From Tetrapyrgos nigripes (taxonomy: Eukaryota; Basidiomycota; Agaricomycetes; Agaricales; Campanellaceae): a stretch of 64,000 nucleotides of DNA. The DNA is taken from contig JAACJM010000001.1 of the NCBI GenBank assembly GCA_013368315.1, forward strand, positions 1,240,001-1,304,000, given 5' to 3'. The notes under the pieces were generated by a model, which was not told where the DNA came from, ran no database searches, and saw only the letters and a list, made by a program, of their open reading frames with translations. Shown piece after piece: positions 13,401 through 25,733 of the stretch. Within the stretch, counting starts at the first letter, position 1. Each line of letters starts with the position of its first letter. Made by a program: the position numbers and the translations under genes.

Positions 13401-13514
13401 ACCTTCTCACTTCACAGAAAAAGAACCTCCCTAACTTATATCTTTTTACTCCCAGTCTTCAACGTTTTGTGCACGATCGTTGCATCTCGCCTCTTCCGTT
13501 TCGCCAAGCGGTAG
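7408..13514 (+). CDS. PDR-type ABC transporter (ABCG full transporter)
   Basis: Pleiotropic drug resistance transporter: a plasma-membrane pump with two nucleotide-binding domains (NBD), each followed by a membrane domain, typically exporting xenobiotics or lipids. I resolve 31 exons totalling 4,449 bases, giving 1,482 residues, a normal PDR length. NBD1 has the family's degenerate Walker [14 protein letters not shown] (about 189-201), signature VSGGERKR and Walker B WDNSTRGLD. NBD2 has canonical Walker [10 protein letters not shown] (about 893-901), signature LNVEARKR and Walker B LDEPTSGLD. This pairing of one degenerate and one canonical site is typical of PDR pumps. Membrane segments follow each NBD, with the family motif YINPVSYAW seen here as YLNPVSYAW. 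Oddities: a 9-nt exon (9750-9758), a 12-nt exon (11653-11664) encoding EPTS of Walker B, and a poly(C) run in intron 6. Substrate unknown. Confidence 0.94.
8308..8331. repeat. Poly(C) run of 24 in an intron
   Basis: An uninterrupted run of 24 C residues lies just before the 3' splice site CACCCCCTAG of the intron 8269-8340 of the ABC transporter. It takes the place of the usual polypyrimidine tract. Its exact length may be an assembly estimate, because homopolymers of this size are hard to sequence. Confidence 0.85.
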
Positions 13515-14142
13515 AGAAGGGCTTCATGTATGCTCTTACCCTGAAGCTTGCGCATGCCCGTGGCACCTCATCACGCATTGATTAGAACGATTCTGAACGC
13601 AACCAAACACGATTTCTTTTCGGTTCATGGCACTTGGCAAGCAATGACTTAGACACTGTATTTTTGGTTTTCTCGACATATGATATCTGCATAGGATAGG
13701 TACTTGGACACAGACATTTGGAAAGGATTGCTTTTCCCTTGTCTTGCTATCGATATTTGCACTCAGGCTTGCACTTGCACTGATTGCTCTGTTTGGAACA
13801 GCTATCCTTCTTTCTTCATACTAGTACTCGAATATCCGTATTATGCACTCGACACAGCTCCTATTCTGTATATATTTTTAGGTACACAACACTTAGAACA
13901 AGATAACTAATCCAGAAGGTTTTGATTCGTGTCCTGCTTAAGCTTGTATCGTCGCCGACTGTGCGCATTTGAAATCACTGGTCACTCCTGAACTACCGGG
14001 TACCGACAGTCTGGCCTCCGCCTTATATCCGATTGATCAGCCCACCACTGAGCGCCGATAGTAATACGACGGAAGGATGCTATGCCACTACGCTATGACT
14101 TGGCCGGCTCCATCTCTTTGAAAAATGGTTTACATCTAGACC
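13515..14142. other. Convergent intergenic region
   Basis: This region holds the 3' flanks of the ABC transporter and of the minus-strand genes. It is AT-rich in parts, and I recognise no gene or repeat. Confidence 0.5.
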
Positions 14143-14440
14143 TTAGGGCAAGAGTCCATCATACGGGTCATCAATGGATGCTCCCTGAGCGCTCCATACC
14201 CGCCAAATCCCGTCGTCCAGCTCCACTTCATGATCATACATGCTTACAGAACGGCTCTTCAACTTGACGCCTTCCTCGACGGCCGCCTCTAGTTCCACGT
14301 TCCACACCTGTCTATACTCTGGCTGTTGTGCTTTTGAAATTGGAGCGACCTTTGACTCAGCTGGGTAAGCTTGTTTATGAAGCAATTCCGTTGCACAATC
14401 GATATCGTAATAGTAAGATAATTTAATGAGTTGAGTGATC
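14143..14440 (-). other. Coding-like open frame of unknown identity
   Basis: A minus-strand frame, open for about 98 codons, ends at 14143. Its composition looks like protein (many charged residues, few repeats) and includes the peptides QPEYRQVWNVELEAAVEEG and DHEVELDDGIWRVW. There is no upstream ATG in frame; the only Met is deep inside. It lies just past the stop of the cytochrome b5 reductase gene on the same strand. It could be an alternative last exon of that gene, the 3' exon of a decayed gene, or chance. I do not recognise the family. Confidence 0.3.
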
Positions 14441-14454
14441 GCCTATGCTCTGAC

Positions 14455-15780
14455 TTAGAACTTGTAAACCTGATGGGTGGAACGTGAGCATGCAAGACGG
14501 TCGATATTAAGACGGGGCCAACTCTTACCTGATCCTCAGTGTATCCTAATTCCTTCAAGATACCATCCAACTCGCCCTGCTTCATCCCAGCCTTTTTACC
14601 GGCAAGGGCAGCCACTTGTCCCGGTGGTCCTGTAAAAAAGTTGTAAACATAGAGGAGAGAAACAGCGACGGCAATTCAGAACTCACCACACACAAACACC
14701 TTGACCTTCTCCTTCAAATCTGGCTTCGCGACGTGTTGTTGGATGACCTCCTTCGCGATGTATCCTTTTGGTCCGGCCCAGCCCTTAGGAGGGTTGTCAA
14801 GAATATAAACTATGTTGAAGTTGTCAGGATGTTTCTGCTTGAGGTTTTCTAGCTCAGGTTTGAGAAGGATATCGGCTTCGGTGACGTTGGAAAAGAGAAG
14901 AGTAAATTTGGTTTTGTTGGAAGGGTTGGAGAGGGCGTGGTTCAGGATTTGATAGAGGGGAGTGCTGGTAGGAGGGTAAGCAGGTATTCGTAACTGAAAC
15001 ATGGTAGATTACTAACATCCCGCTACCACCACCGATGAGAGCGACCTCGTCAAACTCGTTATCTTAAAAAGACGCGTTAGATAGAATTCTAAGTGAAGGA
15101 GACAGGTATTTACGAGTCCAGGGCCATTTAGGAATAGGACCTTTGATGGAAAGAGTGTCGCCTTCCTACACACGAATCACTTGAGATTCTGTTACAAAGA
15201 CGCGTAAAAGGTGGATACCTTGAGCTCATGTATATGCTTTGAGGCCTGTCCAGTATCGTATTTTTTAACGAGCAAGGTCAGTTCGCCCTTCTTTTCGGAC
15301 GGGGAAATGGGAGTGTATGGGCGAATGACGGGCTTGCCCTTGGCGTCCTTGAGAGCTTCAGGATCGGATGACTTGACAATGATGCACGATGCGACTGAGA
15401 GGAGAGAGGCCTCATTATTAGGTAGTTCGAAGATAAATCTGAGACAAAAATGAGGACTGCCAGCTGGAAGATGATGATGAACGCGTACTTACTCGGAAGT
15501 GTTGTGATTGTAGGGCACGATTTTCTTGAGTTTGAAATCTTTAAAGTTCTCGGGGTCAAGAGGACTCTTTTCTTGGACTGGTTGGGAGGTGTTCAAGTAG
15601 TAGTAACCACCGAGTCCTAGGGTACCTGCACCGAGAAGGTAAAAGGGCAAGTTTGAAGGTTTGCTAGCCGGTGCGGTTGCATAGGTGCGAGCAAGGTGAG
15701 AACGGGTCTATATAGATGGTCAGAGGAGGAGAAGAGGAAGATGAAAGACGTACCAGAGGACGAGCAGCGAGTCTGAGCAT
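14455..15780 (-). CDS. mcr1: Mitochondrial NADH-cytochrome b5 reductase
   Basis: FAD enzyme passing electrons from NADH to cytochrome b5, in the MCR1 family of the mitochondrial outer membrane and intermembrane space. Eight exons total 954 bases, giving 317 residues, the normal size. The N-terminus MLRLAARPL (first exon 15754-15780) followed by Arg-rich sequence and a hydrophobic segment, FYLLGAGTLGLGGYYYL, fits a mitochondrial signal plus membrane anchor. The FAD-binding motif RPYTPIS, the NADH-site motif GGGSGITPLYQ and the C-terminal VCGPPGQ are all present. The last coding exon is only 15 bases (VYKF and stop, 14455-14469). The start codon lies 199 bp from the divergent HOG1 start, so the two genes probably share a promoter region. 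In yeast the enzyme supports ergosterol synthesis and antioxidant defence. Confidence 0.93.
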
Positions 15781-15979
15781 ATTTCGGGAAATTCGGAAGG
15801 AACAAGAAGGTTCGCGCACGGTATGGGATTTGCCGACTGAAGGAGGGTAAGTCCTGACGTCAGCCACTCCAAGGGGCTCTTTAAGCGCGATTCGGTTTTC
15901 ATCGATCGTCTTCACCGTCTTCCACGTTCTGCTCGCTCGTCTCGGCGCTGTCTTCAACGTCGATAACTTCTCTTCCTCA
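15781..15979. promoter_or_regulatory. Bidirectional promoter between mcr1 and hog1
   Basis: 199 bp separate the start codons of the divergent mcr1 and hog1 genes, so both 5' regions must lie here. The hog1 side is rich in pyrimidine stretches (CTCTTCCTCA just before its ATG). No specific transcription-factor site could be identified with confidence. Confidence 0.6.
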
Positions 15980-17832
<1,853 letters not shown>

Positions 17833-18391
17833 AGCATAGAGGACGAAATTAGTCAAGAAGATTCAGAAGGAATGGGAGGCCGGATATCCTCAAGAAGGTC
17901 CAAAACCGTCAAGGCTCGCGCACAAACGCTGCTTGCTAGGCCATCCCCTTTCCATTAATGTAATTCTGTCATTATTTTCCTCGCTTCCGTTTCCCTGTCT
18001 GGTAACCTCCTACTCCTCCTTAATGGTGTTCTTCGTTTACAAGGCGATGCACACACCTATGATTTATTCTCACTTAGCCGCTAAACTCACCTTTCGGTTT
18101 TTGCTGTCTCTTCCTTTGCCCTTCCTCTTGATTTTAAAGTCTTAAATACACAAGTACGAGTGTATAATACTTTATGGCATAGCTACGCTTAGATAGCTTG
18201 TATGTTAACTATATGGTCTACTCTCTGGTATACCCGCATGTTGTGTTTGTCTGTCTACCATTTCATCTCCCTGTTCTGTCTCTCAGTGCCTCTCTCTCCC
18301 TCTTCGCGTCTACGTCCTTGCCTCTCTGTCTATTTTGATTGATCCACATACACGGACTTACACGGACTTTTCCAAATGATCTCTCTGTATC

Positions 18392-18424
<33 letters not shown>

Positions 18425-19168
18425 TTGAAAGAATGTACTCAATCTCTCGTAGTACAATGTATGCGTTGCAGTATATATGTCGCCATCGGTGTTCGGGTGT
18501 ACTTTGACTAAGAGAAATAGGGAGTTTGCTCTGGGTGTATTTTCAGCGTGCCACATAGACTGCAATTTGCAAATTGGACTGGCCGTGCCAACTTCACACT
18601 GATTTGGAATTTGATTGTCATTAGCCACCAGTGCCACGCGAAACAATACAGCTAGAAATGTAGTATATCTTAAAACACTGCATGGCTACATTATACAGGT
18701 GCGTTAGATATGATAGGGATATGTAGTTATGGGGGTCATCGTACTTATGTTTAATGATATCAATGTCTGCGCGTTTGAAGCCCAGAACAAAAGCGGGAGG
18801 AAAAAGTACATGATAAGATACGTAGTGGTAGGTGAAGGCAGCAGGCACGGATAGATTACTGACTGACTGCAAAGGAGAGAGTAGAGAAGAAAGAAAGCTG
18901 CTGGGTGTTGCACAGAGACAGAGATGCAGAAAATAAGACTGTGACAGACAGAACATGCGTATGGGAGCGACGAAATCAAAAAGGAGATTTGGAAAGCAAG
19001 AAATGAGCGAAAAAGAAATAATAAGATTAAGAATCATCCATCAGTAAATAAGTACCTATGTTCCAGGTGGATCTAACTTCAACTGAAGATACAATGTTAC
19101 AACGATACCGATCCGGTAAGTGAGAAAGGCGACGAAGGAGGGTGGTAGGTCAGGCTGAGACCTGTGGA
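17833..19168. other. Convergent intergenic region with (CTA)n
   Basis: About 1.3 kb between the 3' ends of hog1 and the deubiquitinase gene. It includes pyrimidine-rich sequence, a CTA microsatellite of about ten units at 18392-18421 and AT-rich stretches. Open frames here are short and unlike known proteins. No gene called. Confidence 0.5.
18392..18421. repeat. CTA trinucleotide microsatellite
   Basis: About ten perfect CTA units in the hog1 3' flank. Non-coding. Likely length-variable between strains. Confidence 0.85.
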
Positions 19169-22100
19169 TTATGAAATAGGTGTGGAATGATACGATGAGG
19201 ACGGTACTTTATCTTCCTTCTCTTTCTTTTTCCCGAATCCGAAACTAAGCATCGGAGAAGACATGCTTAATTTGCGTGTGGCCCGCTTGATAGGCCCACT
19301 TGATGAAGATGTTGTCGAGCTGCTTAGATTGGCCCCTGAAAATGAAGCCAACCCAGGGGGTACTCCATTTGAGGACAATGGTCTGGAAGCACCATCTCGG
19401 ACATTACTCGTACTAGCTTCTGCCATCATGTCCCCTTGATTCACTGCCTGCCCGTTAGTCAGGGAGAAAGGTAATGGAGGCACAGGAGGTAATGGTCTCG
19501 AGGACACTGGTTCGGCGGATGATGGTGCTGTGGACGGGCGGGGAGGATTGTCAGTCGCAGCTCTTTTATGTGAGTCTCTCCGTGGCAAAGTGGCTAGCGA
19601 CTTTTTGTGGTCAGGAGATTTAAGAGAAGGTTTCGGCGCAGACACAGGAGTTCCAGGACTGTTGAGAGACGACTTTCTGGGAGGAGGATGTTGTACTACG
19701 GCAGAAGGAGATTGTGAAGGTAGTGTGGCCAAATAATCGAGATTGGTGGAGCCAATCGATGAGGTCGCTGATCCGGGAGGCGAGTCATACAGGGTTGAGC
19801 CACGCCTATGTTGATTAGCACTGAGGGATGCATCACTTGCAGTAGACCGCGGCCGGCCTACTTGTGCAAAGACCGCAGCGTCGAACATTGGAGTGTCGTA
19901 CGAAGGTTTCCTGTTTCTCTTGGTAGGAGCCGATTTAAACCAGTTCGATGAGGAAGTCGATGAGGAAGAAGCGGTTTGATTATCCCTTGGTGAAGAGACG
20001 GGGCTTGCAGGTAAGTCCGGTAAGGCGTCCTTGAGCTTGTCCGTTGTCGTTTTCAGACTTCTCTTCCTGTTGACACCAAACCAACCTCCTCCACTCTTTC
20101 TGTCAGAATCCTTGTCTTTCATCTCTCTTTCCTTTTCCCTGTCCTTGTCCTTCATCTCTGGTTGAGGTGGCTGTGCTGTGGAGGGTGAAGGTGTTCGAGG
20201 TGCCTTGCCATCCACATCGAGTCCTGCCGCAGCTAAGCCAGCAGCTGTTCGTTCACTCGTGATAATTAGCTCAGGTTTGGCCGATGGTCGCCTCCAAAGC
20301 GATTTTTGAGCATTTCGGCCAGGACCGGCTGCAGGGGATGACCCTGAGGGAGAGGCCACGGTAACCTCACCCGCTACCAGGGGTAGCTTGGGTACTGACT
20401 TATTGTCATCCGGGGATAAAAGAGGGGAAGACTGGGATGGCGTCAGGGGATAAGCAGGATCGCTGAAATCGGAAGAGTCCTGTTCTTCCGTCAGACCTGG
20501 TGGAAGAGTTGGATTCGTCTGGGGTGATGGGGGTACGGGTTCTGCGGACGCAACAGGAACGGTTGACATGGGTGGCACGGGTGGAATCCGGAGACCGAGT
20601 GCGGCTCGGTCTACGTCAGCTGCTTCATAAAAAAGCACATAGGCAGATCCAGAATTAGATTCACCGTAGTATTTCGGTATGTCACTCTCCTGTATAGGAT
20701 AGACGTTGTCATCATCAAAGACCAGCCAGGTTCCAGCAGTCTTTATGATAGATATGTAATGGCCATGATGAGGGCCACTGAAGTGCGAAGATAAGCGCGT
20801 AGCGGATCACAGTCTGAGTGTTCACGTACGTTCCAATGTGTACAACGATTGCAAAGAGGTTATACAGCCTATCTGCATCCTCCGCATCGTCGACGGTATT
20901 AAACAGTCGCAGTTGGAACGGAAACGCCACGCGATAAGCCAGCTTGATGTACCTTTGAAGATCCTCTTGAAATTTGAACCTCTTCAAGTGAAGTGCAAGG
21001 ATGTTGGGGAGTTTCTTGATCTTCATCCTGGAAACGGCATTCGGTTAGATAGCTGATACAGTAGTAGATATTTAACTTGCCGTTTTTCCGCCTCCTGCAG
21101 GTCGCAACAAGCATCACAAAAGAACTTGTTTTTGTGACAGAGCATCTCACTTGCGCTGAACTGCCGCAGACAAGCTGTAACGCTAGAGTTTTGCTCAATG
21201 TCTATAGACAAATCAATAAATGATTCATCTCGAGAAGAGGCCTAAGCTTCAGAGTTTAGCAACATCAAAAGCTGATCTGGGAATAGACAGATACCGTTTC
21301 ACAGGTGAGGCATCTAGTTTCACTGGTAAGAGTGCCCTCAAACAGGTTGTGAACCAAAGTAGCAGAACGAAGCACTCCACGACTGGAATTAGCACTGGTC
21401 GAAGTAGTTCCAGACTCAAGTGTCGCGACCGAGTTAGATACTGGATCAACTGCGTCAGCTTCATGCTCCAAACAGCGAGGTAAATAACACCGACAATCCT
21501 CCATGGATAGGACCCCATTCTGCTTTTTCCTCTCGTCTTCTATTTCCTCTACTATTTTATTGAGAAGATAATTAAAGAATTCATGGGCGTCTTGATGCAT
21601 AGCGGGTCGAAAGACTTGATTGACCTCTCTGAGTTTCTCGATGAAGGCACGGGGTGCAACCGTGCCCTTGTCTAATGGATTCGAAGATATATGCATGAAT
21701 AGTGAACGAAGGGCGGAAAACAAGGAAATGGGGGAAGAGGGAATGGATGTGGCAGAATGATTGGCTTCATTGGTGAGTCCGTTGGGCGTAGAAACGCCGT
21801 TTGTGGGCGTACTCGATGAGGAGGGTTTCCGGACCGGGACGGGAGGGCGGGAAGAATTGAGAGAAGACGTCGGGGGTTCTAGGGAGCTGGAAGGTATCGA
21901 AGAGTCTTGAGATTGTATCAAAAGATCTCTGAAAGGTCCGCAGAAATATAGAGCCTGTAAAACCGAGTTGGCATAGCTTGCCAACCAGTGTATCAGTTTA
22001 TTTATGATATGCATTCATGCAGAGAGAACACACCAGGTACTTCCAAACTGTAGAGCGGAGGACTTTAGAAGGAATCTGAAAGATAGTTGCATGATACGCA

Positions 22101-22221
22101 CATTCTCGAGGCCAAATTTCTTCGTATCTGCAGAAGATATAACAGGTATTGGAACTGGCACAGTGGTATCGGTCGGTTGTTGGGAGTGTTGACTACCGAA
22201 ACGCCATTTTGACCTGGCCAT
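19169..22221 (-). CDS. Ubiquitin-specific protease (USP12/46, CreB-like)
   Basis: Cysteine deubiquitinase of peptidase family C19. Similarity is closest to the USP12/USP46 and fungal CreB/Ubp9 group, which removes ubiquitin from membrane transporters and regulators and needs WD-repeat partners. Six exons total 2,784 bases, giving 927 residues. The Cys box [17 protein letters not shown] carries catalytic Cys45. The finger region has CLTCET and [14 protein letters not shown] zinc cysteine pairs, and the His box [10 protein letters not shown] carries the catalytic His at about residue 398. The oxyanion Asn five residues before Cys45 is kept. The C-terminal 450 or so residues are Ser/Pro-rich and probably disordered. 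Exon 2 is only 14 nt (22034-22047) and the Cys45 codon is split by the next intron. The intron 21028-21080 appears to use a GC donor. Exact orthology to CreB is inferred. Confidence 0.9.
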
Positions 22222-22448
22222 TATCCGTCGCCTTCCTGGCGGCGACGATGAGAAAGAAAGCGGTCGCGCAGATGTGCTGATCAACTCTCAAGTTGGGCGG
22301 AATACCTGCCAAGCCCTTCTAGACTGAGTATGCACTTTGGTCACACGGTAGGCACTCTGATCATATGTTCATCAAGGCACCCGCCTCCATCACCTCGTCC
22401 ATTAAAAGTAGATACACTGGGCTGCTCAATTATACAGTGTACGGACGG

Positions 22449-24123
22449 TCACACAATCATCTTCCTAACTACCACCACGTCTCCAACGCTTATCATTCCC
22501 TCCGAACGGGGCACTCCGTTACAGCCTACGCAGGGTTTCCATTTGTCGTCTGGTATGATTCCAGTTCGGAACTTCATAAGCACTTTGAACGGGACGGCTT
22601 TGTCGCGTATCCCTGTCTCTGGGGAAACGTTCGGGAGCTGCGAGCATTTAGCCGCATCATGAGCGCAAGTCAGCAGACGGGACCGAGGACTCATGTACAA
22701 TTCGGGCAAAACTCACCAGACATCTTGCACACTTGGACACAAGGAGTATTCCAGCATGATTCAATGCTGATGATACATCGCGACCAATGCATATCTCCTC
22801 CCAGTAATCCTCTTCAAAAGGCCCCGCGCCTTGGATTACGATATTTGGCCGGAACCTAGTAGAGAAACCAGTGTCAGCTGATAGATCTCATAGAGAGATC
22901 CTCTTAATATGACCACAGTTGCACAATGCCAGAAACGGATACTGAAAAATTTGATCCACCTTTCGACGACTATCTCATCAGTAGCCCATCGTTCTTCAAT
23001 ACCTTGGGTTCCCACATGACGACGGAGCTCCTTCTCTACCGCTTTCACGTTCTCCTCTGACAGGACGAGGAGCGGATATCCGTCTTGGTAAACTGCAGTC
23101 GCCTTGAGGCTAGGAAACTGAGACGTAGGGTCACACTGGCGCGGTCTTGCACCTTTGTAGACAAGGTGGACAGGTTTCTCAAAGTAGGCAGATAGGATAG
23201 ACGATACTGATCTGCCTGAGGCCGAAGGCATTGAAGGCAGAGTGTCGCAAATGTATCCGTCCAAATCCAAATCATCCCACAACTGAATATCATTAATTCT
23301 GCAGCACAAAAATTAACGGGAAGCTCCAGCGATTACCAAGGAAGATGTGACGCACAAGCTCCATGCTTTGAGAATATCTTCAGTGGGTCGAAGGGGGATG
23401 ACGAATTCGTCGCATCCCGAATCTTGCGGAAAAGAGATTCTCAAAACACCTCCGTAGGGTGAGTCCTCATCCACTTCCACTTTAGGTGTAATGAGCACCA
23501 TCTGAGAAGGGCGTAGTGGTGGATCATCAGACCGAGTACGTCCTCCTAACTGGTGACATGTCAGCGCTCACCTTTGCGACGTCACGAGCCGTAATAACAA
23601 CATGCTTTGTTGCGTCGATGATAGCCCATTTCCTATCATTCTGTCTCAAAAGCAGCTAATTAGTATACTATATCGAATTCGGAATAGGTTGTTCGGTTTT
23701 TACCTCGATGCCCTCCGGTGTGTACCTCACTTTGCTGATAGAAGTTCCACGACAACTCTTGCCGAAATCACCATGGAGACCGGAGGTTCAGAATATTTAG
23801 AGCTGAGACAAAATGAAACTCACTTTGATGGGGTGCACCAACAGCTTGGACACCTTAATATTTCCATATCCAAAGTTTGGCTTGTCCAGCCGGTCTGCGT
23901 ATGGCAAAGGAACGCCCTTGGTAGCTGCCTCCATAGCTTCCTTCAGTTCGTTCTGCTCTTGTTCGATACTTGCAATCGTGGCCATGTTTGTGTTCGTTAT
24001 CGGAGACGAGGCGAGGCGAAAGGTCGATGGTTTCAAGCTCCAGTAGCTAAAGGTCGCAATCAGAGCGAAGATGCCTAAGCCCAATATGAGACTATTGAGA
24101 GGTATTGCCTCGCTGCTATACAT
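22449..24123 (-). CDS. MOSC-domain molybdenum cofactor protein (MARC-like)
   Basis: Homologue of the mitochondrial amidoxime-reducing component: a MOSC N-terminal beta-barrel followed by a MOSC domain that binds molybdenum cofactor and, with cytochrome b5 and its reductase, reduces N-hydroxylated compounds. Seven exons sum to 1,236 bases, giving 411 residues. An N-terminal hydrophobic segment (about residues 8-28, LNSLILGLGIFALIATFSYW) fits a membrane anchor. Family motifs are HPIKSCRGTS, ENDRKWAIID, RFRPNIVIQG and SKCARCLLPNVSPETG. The second Cys of that CxxC, about residue 348, is the expected molybdenum ligand. An mcr1 gene, a candidate electron donor in the same pathway, sits 7 kb away, though linkage may be chance. 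Start at 24123 gives the anchor and is the first ATG. Confidence 0.87.
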
Positions 24124-24665
24124 CGTGAGAGGTCAAATGTGATGATGGAAAAAAAGTGATGATGTAGGACTTCGGATATGCCCACCTCCGTGCACGTCAC
24201 GGAGTCTGAGATGACATCGATAAAACCCCCACACCTCTACACAAAGCCATTAAACCCCACCACGACCTTTCAGTTCGGTAAATAATTCAGTCAAACCAAC
24301 GTGTGGATGAGGACAGCCTGTCCCGGAAGCGGTACGATACTTAGAACACCGAGTACTATAACATCTGTAGTTACATTTCTGGTGTAGACTGCCCCGACGC
24401 CTTGGCAGTAGGTCTGGCTTACTAGTCGTTAAATAAAGAGGAAAAAAAACGTTCTCAAAAAAAGTTGTTGAAGAGCTGGTATATATAAAATGTTATTGTT
24501 ACAATCGCAATGTAATGCGACGCAAGCATCCAGTAACTCGGAATGTTTGAAGTCGGAGAGAAGAGAAACGAGTCTTTCAGTGGACAAGTCAAGGAAGAAC
24601 GGTGGACTACGGGACACGGACAGTAAAGAGGGCAGAATCTTGGAGAATATCAAGAAACGTACTTA

Positions 24666-24760
24666 CACTGTATGACAAATGATGTCACCCCCGTGACCAG
24701 ATCAATTGAGTTTTTGAATTGAATCTGGTCACGGGGTGACATCAATTTTGTCATACACTG
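24666..24760. mobile_element. Small hairpin MITE flanked by TA
   Basis: A 95-bp near-palindrome. The left end reads CACTGTATGACAAAT and the right end is its reverse complement with one mismatch. The inner arms, around GTGACCAGAT and ATCTGGTCAC, pair around a short AT-rich loop. TA dinucleotides flank both ends (24664-24665, 24761-24762), as expected after Tc1/mariner-type insertion. It is non-coding and its sequence differs from the 5441-5615 element. Confidence 0.65.
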
Positions 24761-24999
24761 TACTACTGATGTTGACACATCGTGTTAATCCGCTGACCAT
24801 TATTGTGAGAACTTCATACAGATCGACTCAGACATTTTGCAGTCCCTCCTCCTATCGGAGTCGGGGATCAGGTGGAAAAGTACACGAGAAAACATACGAC
24901 CATTTAGAAAAACATCCAATTTTGTCTTCTTCAGAATCCCATTCGCTACTCCAGCACACGTTCATTTGACGTCCATCCCAAGTAGTCTATGAGTCACCC

Positions 25000-25609
25000 C
25001 TAGCCCGTCCTCATGATGAGATGCACTCCACTATCTGTACTTATGATATCACTGATCTCTCCAACTTCCAAGGCAAAGGTCGCATCTTCGAAAGGTTTCT
25101 GCATCTGACCACGTCCGAACCAGCCAAGATCTCCATTCTTCTCATGAGAAGAGCAGTCAGAATGAACTTTGGCTAGCTCGCCAAATTTCTCTCCAGAATC
25201 ACCGATCTCAGCTTGGTAGCCTTTGAGGATGTCAATAGCCTCTTCTTTTGAACGAGTGATATTTGCCTGTCATTGGTACGAGGTGTCAACTTGGCGAATG
25301 AGGGATGAACCTCGGAAGTAGACTGACCTCTTTCCAACTAGCCGGACGTCTGCTGCCGCTATGCTTTACCAAAAGGTGACTAGCTTTGACCTGACCAGAG
25401 GCGCCCCCACCACCGGAAAGTAGTTCCGCCCCTGGAAGAGCTTTAATTTCTTGTTTGGATAGCCCAGCAGGAGGATCCCAGACAGCCTCTTTGGTTTCCG
25501 CGTTGTAAAAGTACGGAACTCTTCGCGAGTTGGACATGCGGACTTCCCACTGCGTCTAAGATCATTCAAGATCACCCAAATTTCCTGTATACGACGAGAT
25601 ACTTACCAT
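25000..25609 (-). CDS. ess1: Peptidyl-prolyl isomerase PIN1/ESS1
   Basis: Parvulin-type prolyl isomerase that acts on phospho-Ser/Thr-Pro sites, notably the RNA polymerase II C-terminal domain. Three exons give 165 residues, the usual PIN1 length. A WW domain (WEVRMSNSRRVPYFYN, then AVWDPP) is followed by a linker and a rotamase domain with KASHLLVKHSGSRRP, the basic patch for phosphate, and FGELAKVHSDCSSHEKNGDL and the terminal GVHLIMRTG. The first exon contributes only the start codon ATG (25607-25609). This placement is needed to add TQWEVR, which completes the first WW tryptophan. It diverges from the DUF4246 gene with 124 bp between the proposed starts. Confidence 0.93.
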
Positions 25610-25733
25610 GATTGCTAACGGCCTGAGAGTTGGAACTTGTCTTGGTTCGAACGGAAAGAAATAGTAATTATCTAATCTCGTAATACACTGTAGTCACACA
25701 CGTTTATCTCAAACCAGCACAGACCAGCACCTC

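Noticed and set aside
15390..15400. An intron acceptor inside the cytochrome b5 reductase gene after TCTCCTCTCAG
   Set aside because: The sequence upstream reads on in frame as FIFELPNNEASLLSVAS, which matches the expected protein, so this is coding.
18392..18421. CTA repeat as a CRISPR-like or regulatory array
   Set aside because: Perfect trinucleotide units without spacers in a eukaryotic 3' flank are an ordinary microsatellite.
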